A DNA stretch of 64,000 nucleotides from Methanobrevibacter sp. TLL-48-HuF1 (GTDB lineage Archaea > Methanobacteriota > Methanobacteria > Methanobacteriales > Methanobacteriaceae): assembly GCF_023617305.1 (NCBI RefSeq), contig NZ_CP081485.1:1-64000 (forward strand), given 5' to 3'. A model generated the notes under the pieces. It saw only the letters and a list, made by a program, of their open reading frames with translations. It was not told the DNA's origin and did no database searches. Within the stretch, counting starts at the first letter, position 1, and the number at the start of each line of letters is the position of its first letter. This document shows positions 1 through 9,422 of this stretch, one piece after another. The position numbers and the translations under genes are program-made.

Positions 1-9
1 AGGGGCAAT

Positions 10-3000
10 ATGTTAAATAATTCATCAGATAAAATCAAAAAGGAGTTTGAAAACTTACGTAATGAACTTTTAGATTTAACTTTAAGAAATCAGCTTCTTA
101 ATTTTAAAACCAGAGCCAGAACAATTACTATTTCAAATCAATCACCAATTAACATTTATCAGACATTAGTTTTGCAAAATAATAAAATGTATTTTGTAGC
201 TAATAAAAAAGAGAAAAAAGAGGAAAAATCAGGATTTTCAATTTGGGATCATGCTCCATTTGATCTTTCAAGGTTCACTGATGGAGATAAAACATTATCT
301 ACAGATTTAACTCCTAATGAACTTCAAAAAAGATTGTTTTATATTAATAACCAAGCTAAAACAATGTTGCAGGAACAAGGTTATAATATTCTTTATTTGG
401 CTGTCGGATTTTTAGAATGGAGAGATAATACCAAACCAAAACAGGTAAATCATGCTCCATTAGTTCTTATTCCAGTTGCAATGGAGCGTAAAAAAGTAGG
501 TAAATCATTTAATTTAGAGTGGACAGGAGAAGATATTCAAACAAATATATCTATTAAAGCTAAATTAAAAGAAAACGGTATTGATTTTCCGGATTTTGAA
601 TTTAAAAAATATGGTGAAGCTATTGACCATTATTTAAGAGAAGTTAGGGATTCTGTTAGAGGAATGAATGAATGGAAAGTTAATACTAATATAGCTTTAG
701 GTTTCTTTAGTTTTACCAAGTTTGTAATGTATAATGATTTAAATCCTGAAGCATGGGAAAATAATGTGGATTTAACTAAAAATGAGTTAATACAAGCTAT
801 ATTTAATCCAAGTATTAATGATAAAGAGGCATTTAAGGAAGAAGACATTGATTCCCAATTAGAATACTCTAAAATGTATCAGGTTTTAGATGCTGATTCT
901 TCACAGATTGCAGCTATTCAGGATGTTAAAGTCGGAAGAAATTTAGTTGTAGAAGGACCTCCTGGAACTGGTAAATCTCAGACAATTGTAAATTTAATAG
1001 CTGAGCTTCTTGCTGAAGGAAAATCTGTTTTATTTGTCAGTGAAAAAATGGCTGCTTTAGATGTAGTAAAAGACAGATTAACAGGTGTCGGATTAGGTAA
1101 GTTTATATTGGAATTGCATTCACATAAAACAAGGCGTAAAAAATTCTTGAAAGATTTGGAAAAGGCTACAACAGTAAGATCTCAGGAACCAATGAATATA
1201 GATCAGACTATAAGAAAGCTTGAAACATTAAGACAGCAGCTTGATGATTATGCAGAAATTATTCATAAACCATTGTATGAGGTTCAATTATCTGCATTTC
1301 AGTTATATGGTTTAAAAGAAGCAGCTGATGAGCATTTTTCAAGAAGTAACCGTATAATTCCATTAGTCAGGTTTTCTCATCCTGAAACTTTAACTTTAAA
1401 AGATTTGGATGACATAACTATATCTTTAGAAAACCTGGCTGAGTTATATCAGACAATTTCTAAGGAAAATCCATGGAGTAAATGTGCTCCAAAAAGTTTA
1501 CTTCCTGCAGATTTAAGGGAAATCGAGCAATTAATTAATGATACATTACATGCTTTAGATGACTTTTTAGTTGAAAGGGGAAGAGTTTATGATATTTATG
1601 GTATCAAAAAACCAGAGACACTTAATGAATTTGAAAAGTCTCTTTCAGCATTTGATATAATCAGTTCTAAAAATTCTGAATTGATTGATGGTGACATATT
1701 AAAATCAGGAGCCTGGAATAATAACAATGATGATGCTTATAGGTTAATAAAAGAATTGGATAAATATCAAAAAGCAGCTAAATCATTAGACAAATTTAAT
1801 TCAGGTATATTTTCTGCAGATATTGACAGACTGATTGGACAGGTTCAAGAAAGTGCTCATAAGAAATTATCCAGATTATTCGGTAATAAACCTCACATTG
1901 AGTTAGTTGAAAGATATTATCAAGGTCCAGTTCCTAAATCTCCAGAAGATGTTATATTTGATTTGGAACAGGCAAAACAGGTAATTCTTATTAAAAATCA
2001 ATTGGATGCTAATAAATCATTAGCTCGTAAATATTATGGTGATTATTGGCATTTAGGTGCAAACATTAATGATTTAAAAGAAATAGCAAAATGGATGAAT
2101 GAATTCGTAGCTTTAACCCGTGACGGAATCTTTTCACAAAACACTATTGATATTTTATCTAAAGATATGTTTAGTATAAATCCTAAAGAGGATTTGACTG
2201 AATACATTGAATCCGGAAATTTATTTGAAAGTGAACTTAAAAAATTAGAATCTAAATTAAACCCTAGAAGTAAACTGATTTTTAAAAGGGATACTGGAGA
2301 TGTTGCTTTTGAAAAATGGCAGGAACAATTATATAACTGGAGAGGACAATTATCCAGTCTTCATTTATGGTCACAATATTTAAATACTAAAAATGCTTGT
2401 AAAGGAACAGATTCTGAACAGTTTATTGATTCAATTGAAAGAAGAGACATTAAAAAAGATGATGTTAAAGCACTGGTTCAGGGAAACTTTGCAGATTCAT
2501 TATTAAATATTTTATTTGTTGAAAATCAGGAACTGGCTACATTTATTGGAGAATTACATGAAAATAGAATAAAAGAGTTTGAAGATTTAGATAAAAAAAT
2601 ATTATCCCTAAACCGTAAAAGAATTTTCCAAAAGTTAAATAATAATATTCCACAAATATTTGGAGCTACTGAAAATCCGGAAGCTAAAATATTAGCCGGA
2701 GAATTTACAAGAAAAAGTGGGCATCTGCCAGTTAGAAAATTATTGGAAAAAGCTGGAGGAATCATTAAAAGGATAAAACCATGTTTTATGATGAGTCCTT
2801 TATCTGTTGCACAATATCTTGACCCTACAAATGAAGAATTGCAATTTGATGTTGTTATTTTTGACGAAGCAAGTCAAGTTAAACCTGAAGATGCACTAGG
2901 TGCATTTATGAGAGGCAAAACTGCAGTTGTAATGGGAGATACTCAACAGTTACCTCCAACATCCTTCTTTGACCAAATGGCAACTGGTGAAAGTGAAGAA

Positions 3001-6000
3001 GAAGTAGCTACTTCCTTGGATATGGAGAGCATTTTACATTTATGTAAACTGTCATTTCCGGTTAAAATGCTTAAATGGCACTATAGAAGCCGTCATGAAT
3101 CTTTAATTTCTGTTTCAAATAAAGAATTCTATAATAATGAATTATTGGTATATCCTTCTCCGTCTCATGATGATCCGGAACTGGGATTAAAATTCCATTA
3201 TAATCCAAATACTGTGTATGACAGAGGTTTATCATCTGCAAATCATTTGGAAGCTCGTGATGTTGTAAAAGAAATTTTCAATCATTTTGATAAGTATGGG
3301 GATACTAAAAGCTTAGGTGTTGGAACATTTTCTGTTGCTCAAAAAAATGCAATTCTTGAAGAATTGGAAATTGAACGTAAAAACCGTCCGGAATTAGAGC
3401 CATTATTCTCAGAAAATAAAGATGAACGTTTCTTTGTTAAAAACCTTGAAACAATACAGGGTGATGAAAGAGATGTTATCTTAATCAGTGTAGGATATGG
3501 TCATGACCAAGCCGGAAAAATGTCTCTAAATTTCGGTCCATTAAATCAGGATGGTGGGGAAAGAAGGTTAAATGTATTAATTACCCGTGCAAGGGAAAAA
3601 TGTGTAGTATTTTGCAATTTTAAAGCTTATGATATGCATTTAACAGCTAATCCACCATATGGTGTAAAAGCTCTAAAAGAATTCCTGTCATATGCTGAGA
3701 ATTTGACTTTAGGAGCATCACAAATAACTCAACAGTCCAGTGAACCATTTGAAGATGCAATTGCCAGTTTTTTAGCTGAAAACGGTTATACAGTAGATAA
3801 ACAAATTGGATGTGCAGGATTTAGAGTGGATTTGGCTATTGTTGATGATGAAAATCCCGGAAAGTATATTTTGGGAATTACAACTGACGGAAAAATGTAT
3901 GCATCAAGTAAAGTAGCTAGAGATAGAGATAGGTTAAGAGAACAGGTTCTAAAAGGGCTTGGATGGAAACTTTATCATTTATGGTCTACAGATTGGTATA
4001 GAAATAGGGATTTGGGACGTAAAAGATTACTTGAAGCTGTTGAAATAGCTATTAAAGAAACACGTGAAGAGGAAAAACGCAAATCTGAAGAAGCTAAAAA
4101 ACTGGCTGAAAAAAGGAAAAAAGAAGCTGAAAAATTAGCTGAAGAATTACGTCTTGCAAAACAAAAGGAGCTTGAAGAACAAAAAGAAAATGAAAAATCA
4201 ACTTCTGATATTGGTGAGGATGAAAATATTGAAGTTATTCCTCCTGAAGAGGATTTGGAATTTAATGAAAATAAAAATGATTCTTCGGATGTTGAAGATG
4301 ATGATTATTTATTTGAAGGAAATAGTACTGAATCTGAATCTGGAGAAGATGAAGTTTCTGATGTTGAGGTTATTCTTCCTGAGGAAGATGATGATTCTGA
4401 ATTTGAGGAGAGTGTAGTTTCTGATGTTGGGGTTGTTTCTTCTGGGGAAGATGATGATTCTGAATTTGAGGAGAGTGTAGTTTCTGATGTTGGGGTTGTT
4501 TCTTCTGGGGAAGATGATGATTCTGAATTTGAGGAGAGTGTAGTTTCTGATGTTGGGGTTGTTTCTTCTGGGGAAGATGATGATTCTTTAAAATCTAAAA
4601 AAGAAGATTTCTCTGAAGTTAAAGAAGAAAGTTCTCAAGAGTCTATAAATGATGAAACTAAAGATATTAAAGATAAAAATAAATCTAAAAAATCTTTATC
4701 AAAAGGTTTTGGTATTAGTTCAATTTTCAAATCTAAAAAGAAAAATGCAGGTAAGAATACTGAAAAAATAAATGATATTAAATTTAGTAAAAATATTGAA
4801 AATGAAGATGAATTAGATCTTAAAAATGATAAAATTGATTCAAAACCTGAAGAAAAAGCAGAAAATGTAAAAGTTAATGCTAAAAATAGTGATAATGATA
4901 ATATTAATTCTAAAGAGGACGAGTTAAAAGCTTCAGAACCTAAAGAAGATATTAATCGTGATAATGATGATATTGATTCTAAAGAGGACGAGTTAAAATC
5001 TAAAGAAGAGGTTAATGAATCTTTTGATGAAGAAGTAAATCCTATAGAATCAGATAATAAGAAATCTAAAAATAATTCTATTAAAAGTATTTTCTTTGAT
5101 AATGAAAGATTGGAAAACAAAGAACATGGAACAATAGCTAGTGCGATTATTGGTAAATCTAAATTGGAAAAAGAGGAAATTGAAACTGTAGGTGGTGAAA
5201 TAATGGAGAATGAAAATCCTAAGTTACATAGGCCAACTCCTAAGGATGAGTATGTTGTAGAACCTGAAATTATTGATGAAAATTCACAAGATGGTGAGAA
5301 ATTATATGAAAATCTAAAATTTAAATCTAATGTAGATTTAGATGATGAAGATATTCATAATGTAGCTTCTGATATTGTAGCTAATGCTTTTGAAGAAGTA
5401 ATTTCAGATATTAATAATGAAAAAGACATTGAAGTAAATATAATTGATAAAGATAATTATCAAGATTATGATGATGAAAATCAGTATACTCAACAGGATG
5501 ATAATATTTCACAGGAAACATCAACTACATCTACATCTGTTAATCAAGATGATTATTATCAGGGAGTAAGTGGCATTACCAATCCTCTTAAAAAGAACAA
5601 TATTTACCATAAAACAAATGATAATAAAAACAAATCTGTTAAAGATTCTCTTGTTGATTTAAAAAATGAAGTAAAATATATTAATAAATCATTAAAAGAA
5701 ATTGAAAATCCAACACCTGCAGAATATGTAGCTGTAATTGACAGAACTGAAGAATATAATCCAGATGATTATATAACTCCTGAACATGATGAAGATGAGT
5801 ATGTCTTTTCCAATGATGAAACAGAAGAATTAACTTTTGCTGAAGCTGAAGAAAAAAGATATGAACAGGAAAAATTGATGGAAGCACTTAAAAAAGAAAT
5901 AGCTAGTGATGAAAATGTTATTATTCCGATTCATGAAGAGAAAAGAAGACAGCAAATGCAAGATCAAGCTTTGGAAGATATTATTCAAACAGCTAATGAA

Positions 6001-6627
6001 GATTATGTTGAAATTGAAAAGGAAAGATTTAAAAATAACAATACATTAAAAGCATTTGATGATAAAAAACTTCCGGGAAAAGTCAAACTTAAAGATGAAA
6101 TTGCAGAGTATAAACAGGCTGAAGATATTGGTTTAACATCACAGGAGGATTTATTTAAAAAGTCCAGTGAAGAAGTAGCTAAGTCTATTGATAAAATTGT
6201 AAAAATAGAAGGTCCAGTTCATGTTAGTGAAGTTATTAAAAGAGTTAAAGACAGCTGTAATATTAAAAGAGCTGGTGCTAATTTGAAAAAAGCAGTTAAT
6301 GGTGCTATTAGTGCATCTGAAGATGCGGGAAACATTATTAAAATTGGTGACTTTTTATATGATTCTGCAAGCAATGATGTATGCATCAGAAAAAGACATA
6401 AACCTAATATTGATTTAATTTCTGATGAGGAAATAGCTAAAAATATTGAAAGAATTTTAGTTCATAAACAATCAATCTCTGCAAAAACATTACCAAAAGA
6501 AGTTTCAAGGAATTTTGGATTTAAATCAACTTCCAAAAAGACAGCTAATAAAATTAACAGTGTTTTAGATTTAATGATAGCTGATAATAAAGTCAAGTTA
6601 GATAATGATACTCTTGAGTTAAAATAG
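10..6627 (+). CDS. Giant DUF4011 helicase with Vsr-like domain and C-terminal DUF3320
   Basis: Superfamily 1 (Upf1-like) helicase of 2205 residues. Seen in order: DUF4011-like N-terminus (about 10-300, with TLRNQLLNF), Walker A GPPGTGKS at 316-323, Walker B DEAS at 952-955, GDTQQLPP near 976, HYRSRHE near 1024, QGDERDV near 1150 and ITRARE near 1190. A Vsr/MTES_1575-type nuclease-like domain covers about 1248-1335, ending in WSTDWYRNR. An acidic, low-complexity stretch of nearly 700 residues (about 1360-2045) follows, then a DUF3320-like winged-helix tail (about 2052-2200). Family knowledge: the DUF4011-helicase-Vsr order has been reported among antiphage systems (from memory, named Hhe). Odd: the usual nuclease E of the (V/I)ECDG motif is T1291 (GITTDG), although D1274 is kept. 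The acidic spacer makes the protein longer than usual. uvrC starts 9 nt downstream, so co-transcription is likely. Defence or repair role is inferred. Confidence 0.85.
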   Translation: MLNNSSDKIKKEFENLRNELLDLTLRNQLLNFKTRARTITISNQSPINIYQTLVLQNNKMYFVANKKEKKEEKSGFSIWDHAPFDLSRFTDGDKTLSTDLTPNELQKRLFYINNQAKTMLQEQGYNILYLAVGFLEWRDNTKPKQVNHAPLVLIPVAMERKKVGKSFNLEWTGEDIQTNISIKAKLKENGIDFPDFEFKKYGEAIDHYLREVRDSVRGMNEWKVNTNIALGFFSFTKFVMYNDLNPEAWENNVDLTKNELIQAIFNPSINDKEAFKEEDIDSQLEYSKMYQVLDADSSQIAAIQDVKVGRNLVVEGPPGTGKSQTIVNLIAELLAEGKSVLFVSEKMAALDVVKDRLTGVGLGKFILELHSHKTRRKKFLKDLEKATTVRSQEPMNIDQTIRKLETLRQQLDDYAEIIHKPLYEVQLSAFQLYGLKEAADEHFSRSNRIIPLVRFSHPETLTLKDLDDITISLENLAELYQTISKENPWSKCAPKSLLPADLREIEQLINDTLHALDDFLVERGRVYDIYGIKKPETLNEFEKSLSAFDIISSKNSELIDGDILKSGAWNNNNDDAYRLIKELDKYQKAAKSLDKFNSGIFSADIDRLIGQVQESAHKKLSRLFGNKPHIELVERYYQGPVPKSPEDVIFDLEQAKQVILIKNQLDANKSLARKYYGDYWHLGANINDLKEIAKWMNEFVALTRDGIFSQNTIDILSKDMFSINPKEDLTEYIESGNLFESELKKLESKLNPRSKLIFKRDTGDVAFEKWQEQLYNWRGQLSSLHLWSQYLNTKNACKGTDSEQFIDSIERRDIKKDDVKALVQGNFADSLLNILFVENQELATFIGELHENRIKEFEDLDKKILSLNRKRIFQKLNNNIPQIFGATENPEAKILAGEFTRKSGHLPVRKLLEKAGGIIKRIKPCFMMSPLSVAQYLDPTNEELQFDVVIFDEASQVKPEDALGAFMRGKTAVVMGDTQQLPPTSFFDQMATGESEEEVATSLDMESILHLCKLSFPVKMLKWHYRSRHESLISVSNKEFYNNELLVYPSPSHDDPELGLKFHYNPNTVYDRGLSSANHLEARDVVKEIFNHFDKYGDTKSLGVGTFSVAQKNAILEELEIERKNRPELEPLFSENKDERFFVKNLETIQGDERDVILISVGYGHDQAGKMSLNFGPLNQDGGERRLNVLITRAREKCVVFCNFKAYDMHLTANPPYGVKALKEFLSYAENLTLGASQITQQSSEPFEDAIASFLAENGYTVDKQIGCAGFRVDLAIVDDENPGKYILGITTDGKMYASSKVARDRDRLREQVLKGLGWKLYHLWSTDWYRNRDLGRKRLLEAVEIAIKETREEEKRKSEEAKKLAEKRKKEAEKLAEELRLAKQKELEEQKENEKSTSDIGEDENIEVIPPEEDLEFNENKNDSSDVEDDDYLFEGNSTESESGEDEVSDVEVILPEEDDDSEFEESVVSDVGVVSSGEDDDSEFEESVVSDVGVVSSGEDDDSEFEESVVSDVGVVSSGEDDDSLKSKKEDFSEVKEESSQESINDETKDIKDKNKSKKSLSKGFGISSIFKSKKKNAGKNTEKINDIKFSKNIENEDELDLKNDKIDSKPEEKAENVKVNAKNSDNDNINSKEDELKASEPKEDINRDNDDIDSKEDELKSKEEVNESFDEEVNPIESDNKKSKNNSIKSIFFDNERLENKEHGTIASAIIGKSKLEKEEIETVGGEIMENENPKLHRPTPKDEYVVEPEIIDENSQDGEKLYENLKFKSNVDLDDEDIHNVASDIVANAFEEVISDINNEKDIEVNIIDKDNYQDYDDENQYTQQDDNISQETSTTSTSVNQDDYYQGVSGITNPLKKNNIYHKTNDNKNKSVKDSLVDLKNEVKYINKSLKEIENPTPAEYVAVIDRTEEYNPDDYITPEHDEDEYVFSNDETEELTFAEAEEKRYEQEKLMEALKKEIASDENVIIPIHEEKRRQQMQDQALEDIIQTANEDYVEIEKERFKNNNTLKAFDDKKLPGKVKLKDEIAEYKQAEDIGLTSQEDLFKKSSEEVAKSIDKIVKIEGPVHVSEVIKRVKDSCNIKRAGANLKKAVNGAISASEDAGNIIKIGDFLYDSASNDVCIRKRHKPNIDLISDEEIAKNIERILVHKQSISAKTLPKEVSRNFGFKSTSKKTANKINSVLDLMIADNKVKLDNDTLELK
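4384..4587 (+). repeat. 63-bp tandem repeat, three exact copies plus a partial, inside the helicase gene
   Basis: Three consecutive identical 63-bp units start at 4384, 4447 and 4510, with 15 bp of a fourth at 4573. A diverged partial unit precedes them at about 4345-4383. Each unit encodes 21 residues (DDDSEFEESV, then VSDVGVVSSG and E), so changes in copy number keep the reading frame. The array lies in the acidic spacer of the DUF4011 helicase. Exact identity suggests recent expansion, and copy number may vary between strains. Confidence 0.95.
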
Positions 6628-6636
6628 TGTAAAATC

Positions 6637-8388
6637 ATGTCAACAAAAGTTAAATCTCCGGAAAATTTACCTAAAAAACCGGGTGTTTATATAATGAGAG
6701 ATGCCAATGATGAAATTATTTACATTGGCAAAGCTAAAAACCTTATTAACAGAGTCAGGTCTTATTTCAGAGAAAAACTGGACAGGCCCAAAACTCAAAT
6801 TTTAATGAGTCATTTTGACAGTTTGGAATATATTGTAACTAATTCTGAAAAGGAAGCTCTTATATTAGAAGCTAATCTTATTAAAAAACATCGTCCAAGG
6901 TATAATATACAGCTTAAGGATGATAAAAGATATCCTTATGTTAAAATTACAACTGAGAAATATCCAAGGTTAATTATCACAAGAAACATTACAAAAAACG
7001 GAATATATTATGGTCCATTTACAGATGTAACTTCTGTTAAAAAGACAGTAAAATTCTTAAAATCATTATTTAAAATTAGAACTTGTCGAAATATGGATGG
7101 GCCTTGCTTAAATTCTCAGATTGATTTATGTTATGCTCCATGTTCGGGTGAAATTTCAAAAGAGGAGTATGATGAAATAATCAGTAAAATTGATTTGTTT
7201 TTTCAGGGAAAGTATTCTGTCATTGTTAAAAATCTTAAAAAAGAAATGGCGAAGGCAGCTGAAAATGAGCAGTTTGAAAAGGCAGCTGTTTTAAGAGATC
7301 AGATAACTTCCATTGAAGAAATTATGGAAAAGCAGTTTGTTGATTTGGTAGATGATGATTTGGATCAGGATGTAATAGCTATTGCTCCTAATGATAACGA
7401 AGTTGTAGTTATTATAATGCCTATCAGAAACGGTAAAATTGTTGGGCGTGATGACTTTTTAATGAGTGGATCACAATACGAATCAAATTCTGAAATATTA
7501 TTTGCATTTATTCAGCAATATTATGGATTTAATCGCCATATTCCAAAACAGATTCTTTTAAATGAACCTATTGATGATGCTGAATTGCTTGAAGAATGGT
7601 TAGGTGACTTAAGAGGTAATAAAGTTTATATTAAAGTGCCTATGAAAGGTGTAAAGCTCAGACTTGTTAATATGGCTCAAAAAAATGCTGAAATTATCAA
7701 GCATCAGAAGAAAGCTATGGAAAATTCATTGATCGAACTTAAAAAGTATCTGAAGCTTGATAAACTTCCAAGAATTATTGAGGGTTATGATATAAGTAAT
7801 ATTTCAGGTAAATTTGCTGTTGGTTCAAAAGTTTCTTTTAAAAATGCGAAACCAAATAAAAAGAAATATAAACGTTTTAAAATTGAAACTCCGGGACCTA
7901 ATGATTTTGCTATGATGAAAGAATTGTTAACACGTCGTTTAAAAATGATTGACACAGATGAAGAGCCTGATTTAATTGTTATTGATGGTGGTAAAGGTCA
8001 GTTAGGTATGGCTTGTGAGGTTTTAGATGAGCTTAATTTGGCCCACATTCCTATTATTGGGCTAGCTAAGGAATTTGAAGAAATTTATATTCCTAATTCT
8101 AAACGGCCAATTATTATTCCTAAAAATAATAAAGCTTTGCATTTGCTTCAGCAGGTTAGAGATGAATCTCACAGATTTGCAATCACATACCATAGAAAAT
8201 TAAGAAGTGATAATATAAGTGAATCTTCATTAGATGATATTCCGGGCATTGGTAAAAAACGTAAGATTAATATTTTAAAGGAATTTGGAACTATTGACAA
8301 TGTTAAAAATGCTTCTGTTGATGAATTAGCTAAAATAAAAGGTATGAATAAGAAAGCAGCTGCTAATGTTTATGATTATTATCATTAG
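6637..8388 (+). CDS. uvrC: Excinuclease ABC subunit C
   Basis: UvrC, the dual-incision nuclease subunit of nucleotide excision repair; it joins UvrB at the lesion and cuts on both sides. The 583 residues show the N-terminal GIY-YIG domain (PGVYIMRDANDEIIYIGKAKNL, about 15-36), a Cys cluster near 150-168 (CRN..GPCLNSQIDLCYAPC), a UVR motif (about 205-235), the RNase H-like domain with GYDISN and VIDGGKGQL, and a C-terminal helix-hairpin-helix pair (DIPGIGKKRK and KIKGMNKKAA). Length is normal. It begins 9 nt after the helicase gene, suggesting a shared transcript. In archaea uvrABC is patchy and of bacterial origin, but it is common in Methanobacteriales. uvrA and uvrB are not in this window. 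Confidence 0.97.
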   Translation: MSTKVKSPENLPKKPGVYIMRDANDEIIYIGKAKNLINRVRSYFREKLDRPKTQILMSHFDSLEYIVTNSEKEALILEANLIKKHRPRYNIQLKDDKRYPYVKITTEKYPRLIITRNITKNGIYYGPFTDVTSVKKTVKFLKSLFKIRTCRNMDGPCLNSQIDLCYAPCSGEISKEEYDEIISKIDLFFQGKYSVIVKNLKKEMAKAAENEQFEKAAVLRDQITSIEEIMEKQFVDLVDDDLDQDVIAIAPNDNEVVVIIMPIRNGKIVGRDDFLMSGSQYESNSEILFAFIQQYYGFNRHIPKQILLNEPIDDAELLEEWLGDLRGNKVYIKVPMKGVKLRLVNMAQKNAEIIKHQKKAMENSLIELKKYLKLDKLPRIIEGYDISNISGKFAVGSKVSFKNAKPNKKKYKRFKIETPGPNDFAMMKELLTRRLKMIDTDEEPDLIVIDGGKGQLGMACEVLDELNLAHIPIIGLAKEFEEIYIPNSKRPIIIPKNNKALHLLQQVRDESHRFAITYHRKLRSDNISESSLDDIPGIGKKRKINILKEFGTIDNVKNASVDELAKIKGMNKKAAANVYDYYH

Positions 8389-8499
8389 TCATTCTTATTT
8401 GATTTTTTATAAAATTCTATTTTTTTTCAATTAGATTTAAATATGATGAATTTTAATAAGTTTTATACAGTAAAAACAATTTATTGGGAATTAGATACT

Positions 8500-9039
8500 A
8501 TGGTTAAGTGTCCGAGATGTGGATATGAAAATAACGATATTTCAGTATATTGTGAAAATTGTACATATCCTATTAAAAATCCACAAACTGCTAATTCTGA
8601 TAATAAATCAGACAATGGATGGAATATTAGCACAGGTAAAAAAATAGCTATTGTTTTAGGAATTGTGGTAATAGCATTATTATTATTTTCATTTATTTAT
8701 AACTCAACTCAGCCGGATAATAAAAGTTCATTAAATGTTATTTCTGCTGATGAAAAAGTACAGGAAGGTTCCAATTATCCTTATCAGGCACATATAATGT
8801 ATAATGGAACCTGGTCAGGTAAAGTAGGAGATCCAAATTATATTCGTGAAGTATCAGGTCATGGTGATGAATCATACAATTTAGATTGTGCACCATGGGA
8901 TAAAGTAAATATTGTAATTGAAAAATCAGACGGCAGTTCTAATGAACTTAAAGTAGAACTTCTTAAAAATGGAAATGTAGTAGCTGAAAACTCAACTACT
9001 AGTTCAACAGGTAGTGTGGTTATTAATTATAATTATTAG
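8500..9039 (+). CDS. Zinc-ribbon protein with one membrane segment
   Basis: Unknown function, 179 residues from this start. Seen: an N-terminal zinc ribbon (MVKCPRCGYENND, then CENC), a linker, one membrane segment (IAIVLGIVVIALLLFSFIY, roughly residues 50-70) and a probably extracytoplasmic C-terminal domain of about 100 residues, rich in beta strands and Asn/Ser. The frame is open to an ATG at 8443, but that ATG lies just after a TATA-like sequence (TTTAAATA, about 8434-8441), so transcription would begin near 8465. The ATG at 8500 places the zinc ribbon at the extreme N-terminus, as in its relatives. The same plan recurs in the gene at 50419-51123. The 3' end overlaps the convergent neighbour by 4 nt. 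Confidence 0.7.
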   Translation: MVKCPRCGYENNDISVYCENCTYPIKNPQTANSDNKSDNGWNISTGKKIAIVLGIVVIALLLFSFIYNSTQPDNKSSLNVISADEKVQEGSNYPYQAHIMYNGTWSGKVGDPNYIREVSGHGDESYNLDCAPWDKVNIVIEKSDGSSNELKVELLKNGNVVAENSTTSSTGSVVINYNY

Positions 9040-9335
9040 TTGGAAACTTCATTAACTTTAGCTTCTAATAATTCAATAAGCTCTTCAGTTTTATATATCC
9101 TTATTTCTTCTTTATCTGGTTGGAATATTTTTATAAATGTAATTAAATCATGGCATAACTGATCATATTGGATATTGAAAGTATTGAAATTAGACAATAA
9201 GGCAATTACTTTTTCCTGGTTCAAATCACTATTTTCTTTTAATATTCTTTCAATATTTGCAAAATGTGTTTCAATCATTAGCTTGTCATTTTCTAAAGTG
9301 TCAATATATTCTTGAATTTTATTGTTATTAGTCAT
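9036..9335 (-). CDS. Small hypothetical helical protein
   Basis: No family recognised. The 99 residues are charged and largely helical by appearance (MTNNNKIQEYIDTLENDKLM at the start), with no membrane segment and no Cys pairs, so it is probably cytoplasmic. The reading frame can begin at GTG (9344), but GTGAT there reads better as the Shine-Dalgarno sequence for the ATG three codons later (9335), which is chosen. The gene converges with the zinc-ribbon gene and overlaps its stop codon. It diverges from the component A2 homologue across an 87-nt AT-rich region that must hold both promoters. Confidence 0.55.
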   Translation of the reverse strand: MTNNNKIQEYIDTLENDKLMIETHFANIERILKENSDLNQEKVIALLSNFNTFNIQYDQLCHDLITFIKIFQPDKEEIRIYKTEELIELLEAKVNEVSN

Positions 9336-9422
9336 TTTAATCACTTATTTTAAAATATATTTAATTAAAATATATATAGCTTCAATTATAAAATTATTTA
9401 TATTATTGTTGGGGCATAAAAA

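Noticed and set aside
4635-5120. 161-codon minus-strand ORF rich in Ser/Leu
   Set aside because: It mirrors the acidic, Glu/Asp/Lys-rich low-complexity part of the helicase gene; such shadows are expected from that codon use, and no start signals are present.
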